From: Ruminococcus sp.
GTDB taxonomy: Bacteria; Bacillota; Clostridia; Oscillospirales; Ruminococcaceae
NCBI GenBank assembly: GCA_017544125.1
Contig: JAFYET010000368.1
Coordinates: forward strand, 1-7,239
Direction of reading: 5' to 3'
DNA: 7,239 nucleotides
The notes under the pieces were generated by a model. The model saw nothing but the letters and a program-made list of their open reading frames with translations, did no database searches and was not told the origin of the DNA. Shown piece after piece: positions 6,220 through 7,239 of the stretch. Within the stretch, counting starts at the first letter, position 1; the number at the start of each line of letters is the position of its first letter. The translations under genes were made by a program, and so were the position numbers.

Positions 6220-6429
6220 AATGCATAATGCATAATTGTTGAGTCCTGCTGCGCAGGACGGATTTAAATCATTCATCCCCCGAGGTTTAAACTTCGGGGG
6301 ATTTTTTGTTGGTGCTGATATCTTTTCCTTAGCACAACACGCTCGGCAACAAGCCCGATATGGGTGGATTCAACAGAGTTGTTTCCTATTGCGCCCGAAA
6401 GGGCGCACCTTAATTGTGCATTATGCATT
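6220..6429. mobile_element. 210-bp inverted-repeat element (MITE-like), non-coding
   Basis: The ends are AATGCATAATGCATAATT (6220-6237) and its inverse at 6412-6429, matching at 17 of 18 positions. Inside are hairpins GTCCTGC/GCAGGAC (6243-6249/6253-6259), the strong terminator at 6275-6307, a bulged GTTG-TGCT/AGCA-CAAC stem (6308-6316/6331-6338), CAAC/GTTG (6371-6374/6378-6381), and TGCGCCC/GGGCGCA with a GAAA tetraloop (6390-6396/6401-6407). No open frame in it looks real, so any movement would need a transposase supplied elsewhere. I find no clear target duplication: flanks are CTGTCA on the left and GGGTTT on the right. The mobile nature is inferred from structure; it could also be a structured RNA or a composite of repeats. 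Confidence 0.6.
6275..6307 (+). terminator. Strong intrinsic terminator after ireB
   Basis: ATCCCCCGAGG (6275-6285) pairs with CTTCGGGGGAT (6292-6302), one G-U pair included, with loop TTTAAA, and runs directly into TTTTTT (6302-6307). It ends the ireB transcript. On the other strand the stem is followed by mixed sequence, so it acts mainly in the + direction. It lies inside the inverted-repeat element. Confidence 0.92.
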
Positions 6430-7239
6430 GGGTTTGAGTTCGCAGAACTCAAACCCCTTCTCCCTTATCCCGTCGATAACATCGCCAAGGATATCGGCGT
6501 TGGTCTTTGATACCGAGTGGAGAAGGTATATCGCCCCATCGTGAGCGCCGCCGATGAGCTTTTCTTTGGCATACTCCGGGTCGGGCTGGGCATCGGTCAG
6601 CCAGTCTTTGTAAGCAAAGCTCCACAGCTTGGTGGTGTAGCCTGACTTCTTCGTCACATCAAGCGAGAACTCGGAATACTCGCCCATGGGCGGGCGAAGC
6701 TCTTTCATCTCATAGCCAAAGTGCTTCTTCACATAGTCGTGAAGCTCTGATATCTCGCTTTGTATCTCATCTTCGGTGAGGTCGGGCATCGAGGGGTGGC
6801 TCTGGGTGTGGCTGCCTATCTTGTGCCCGTCTTCGATCATGCGCTTTACAAGGTCGGGGTTCTTCTGCGCATAGTCGCCCACAAGAAAGAATGTCGCCCT
6901 GACGTTTTTCTCCTTTAGCGTGTCGAGTATCTTCTCGGTATAGCCGTTTTCATAACCCTGGTCAAAGGTCAGCTCTATGCGCTTGTCGCTCTCGTTTATG
7001 GCAAGGGCATCGTATTTGCTGTACTTTGCATTGAAATCAAGCGCACCTGTGGGGCGGTTTTTGTCATCGACATTCACCCCCTGCCCGTAGCCCTGCTTTT
7101 CGTGTGACAAAGCGGGGGAGGAGGTCAGCTCGCTTACCTGAGCGAGAATGCTCTTTGCCCCGTCTGCTGCACGGTCGATATATCTGTCTGTCTCACTTTT
7201 GTCAACACAGCAGCCAAGCGCCATAACGCACGCCGCCGC
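6421..7239 (-). CDS. pdaA: PdaA-like polysaccharide (peptidoglycan) deacetylase, 5' end outside the window
   Basis: This is a NodB-fold carbohydrate esterase (CE4). The closest remembered family is PdaA, which removes acetyl groups from N-acetylmuramic acid during spore-cortex muramic-delta-lactam formation. Counting from the first ATG (7224), motifs are LTFDQGYENGYTEKILD (85-101; D88 as base), SHTQSHPS (138-145; metal ligands H139, H143), RPPMGEYSEF (177-186), DW (207-208), and IYLLHSVS (232-239; H236). The second Asp of the standard TFDDG motif is Gln89. The frame stays open to the window edge: residues AAACV precede the ATG, giving hydrophobic AAACVMALGCC like the end of a signal peptide or lipoprotein leader, and no ribosome site precedes 7224, so the true start is probably beyond 7239. 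The stop codon lies inside the right repeat of the adjacent element. Confidence 0.9.
   Translation of the reverse strand, partial: AAACVMALGCCVDKSETDRYIDRAADGAKSILAQVSELTSSPALSHEKQGYGQGVNVDDKNRPTGALDFNAKYSKYDALAINESDKRIELTFDQGYENGYTEKILDTLKEKNVRATFFLVGDYAQKNPDLVKRMIEDGHKIGSHTQSHPSMPDLTEDEIQSEISELHDYVKKHFGYEMKELRPPMGEYSEFSLDVTKKSGYTTKLWSFAYKDWLTDAQPDPEYAKEKLIGGAHDGAIYLLHSVSKTNADILGDVIDGIREKGFEFCELKPNA
6430..6456. repeat. Perfect 12-bp palindrome inside the 3' end of the deacetylase gene
   Basis: GGGTTTGAGTTC (6430-6441) and GAACTCAAACCC (6445-6456) form a perfect 12-bp stem with a 3-nt loop. It directly abuts the right inverted repeat and encodes residues GFEFCELKP at the protein's C-terminus. 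On the minus strand no T-run follows, so it may stabilise mRNA ends more than terminate. The role is inference. Confidence 0.6.

Noticed and set aside
6236..6544. 102-codon frame on the + strand
   Set aside because: It crosses the ireB terminator, the right inverted repeat and the end of the deacetylase gene on the other strand; no ribosome site or recognisable protein.

Overview
The window looks like chromosomal DNA of a gut-type Firmicute, most likely Oscillospiraceae/Ruminococcus. This is inferred from purine-rich Shine-Dalgarno sites, three textbook sigma-A promoters (TTGAAA or TTGATA, 17 bp, TATAAT), a tRNA-responsive T-box leader, an IreB-family protein, a PdaA-type deacetylase, and GGGGAGG-type fold-back repeats of the kind seen in that family. 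No phage, plasmid, CRISPR or defence genes are visible. It is mostly a housekeeping region with some unusual decoration.

Layout. Positions 1-150 hold a repeat built of nested palindromes. A promoter at 194-222 drives a hotdog-fold acyl-CoA thioesterase (276-764) and probably the two-helix membrane protein after it (821-1429). A second promoter (1446-1474), whose -35 box sits in the loop of a 30-bp dyad, starts the phenylalanyl-tRNA synthetase operon. Its leader is a T-box riboswitch (about 1504-1737) with a UUC (Phe) specifier and a terminator/antiterminator pair that can be resolved base by base. The operon reads pheS (1759-2778), an unrecognised small membrane protein (2789-3343), then pheT (3368-5785). 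The two synthetase subunits are therefore separated by an extra gene, which the T-box should place under control of uncharged tRNA-Phe.

A third promoter (5878-5906) drives a short gene for an IreB/YrzL-family regulatory phosphoprotein (5966-6211), which here stands apart from its usual ruvX partner. Next comes a 210-bp element with 17/18-matching terminal inverted repeats (6220-6429). It carries the strong terminator that ends the ireB transcript and several other hairpins. Its right repeat contains the stop codon of a convergent PdaA-like polysaccharide deacetylase gene (6421-7239, minus strand), whose 5' end runs off the window.

Functionally, pheS and pheT make the alpha2beta2 enzyme that charges tRNA-Phe, with supply matched to demand by the T-box. 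IreB and the deacetylase both relate to the cell envelope (kinase-linked wall stress control and peptidoglycan modification) but are transcribed separately. The most unusual features are the membrane protein between pheS and pheT, the terminator-bearing inverted-repeat element, and the diverged T-box antiterminator. I see no clearly new multi-gene system.
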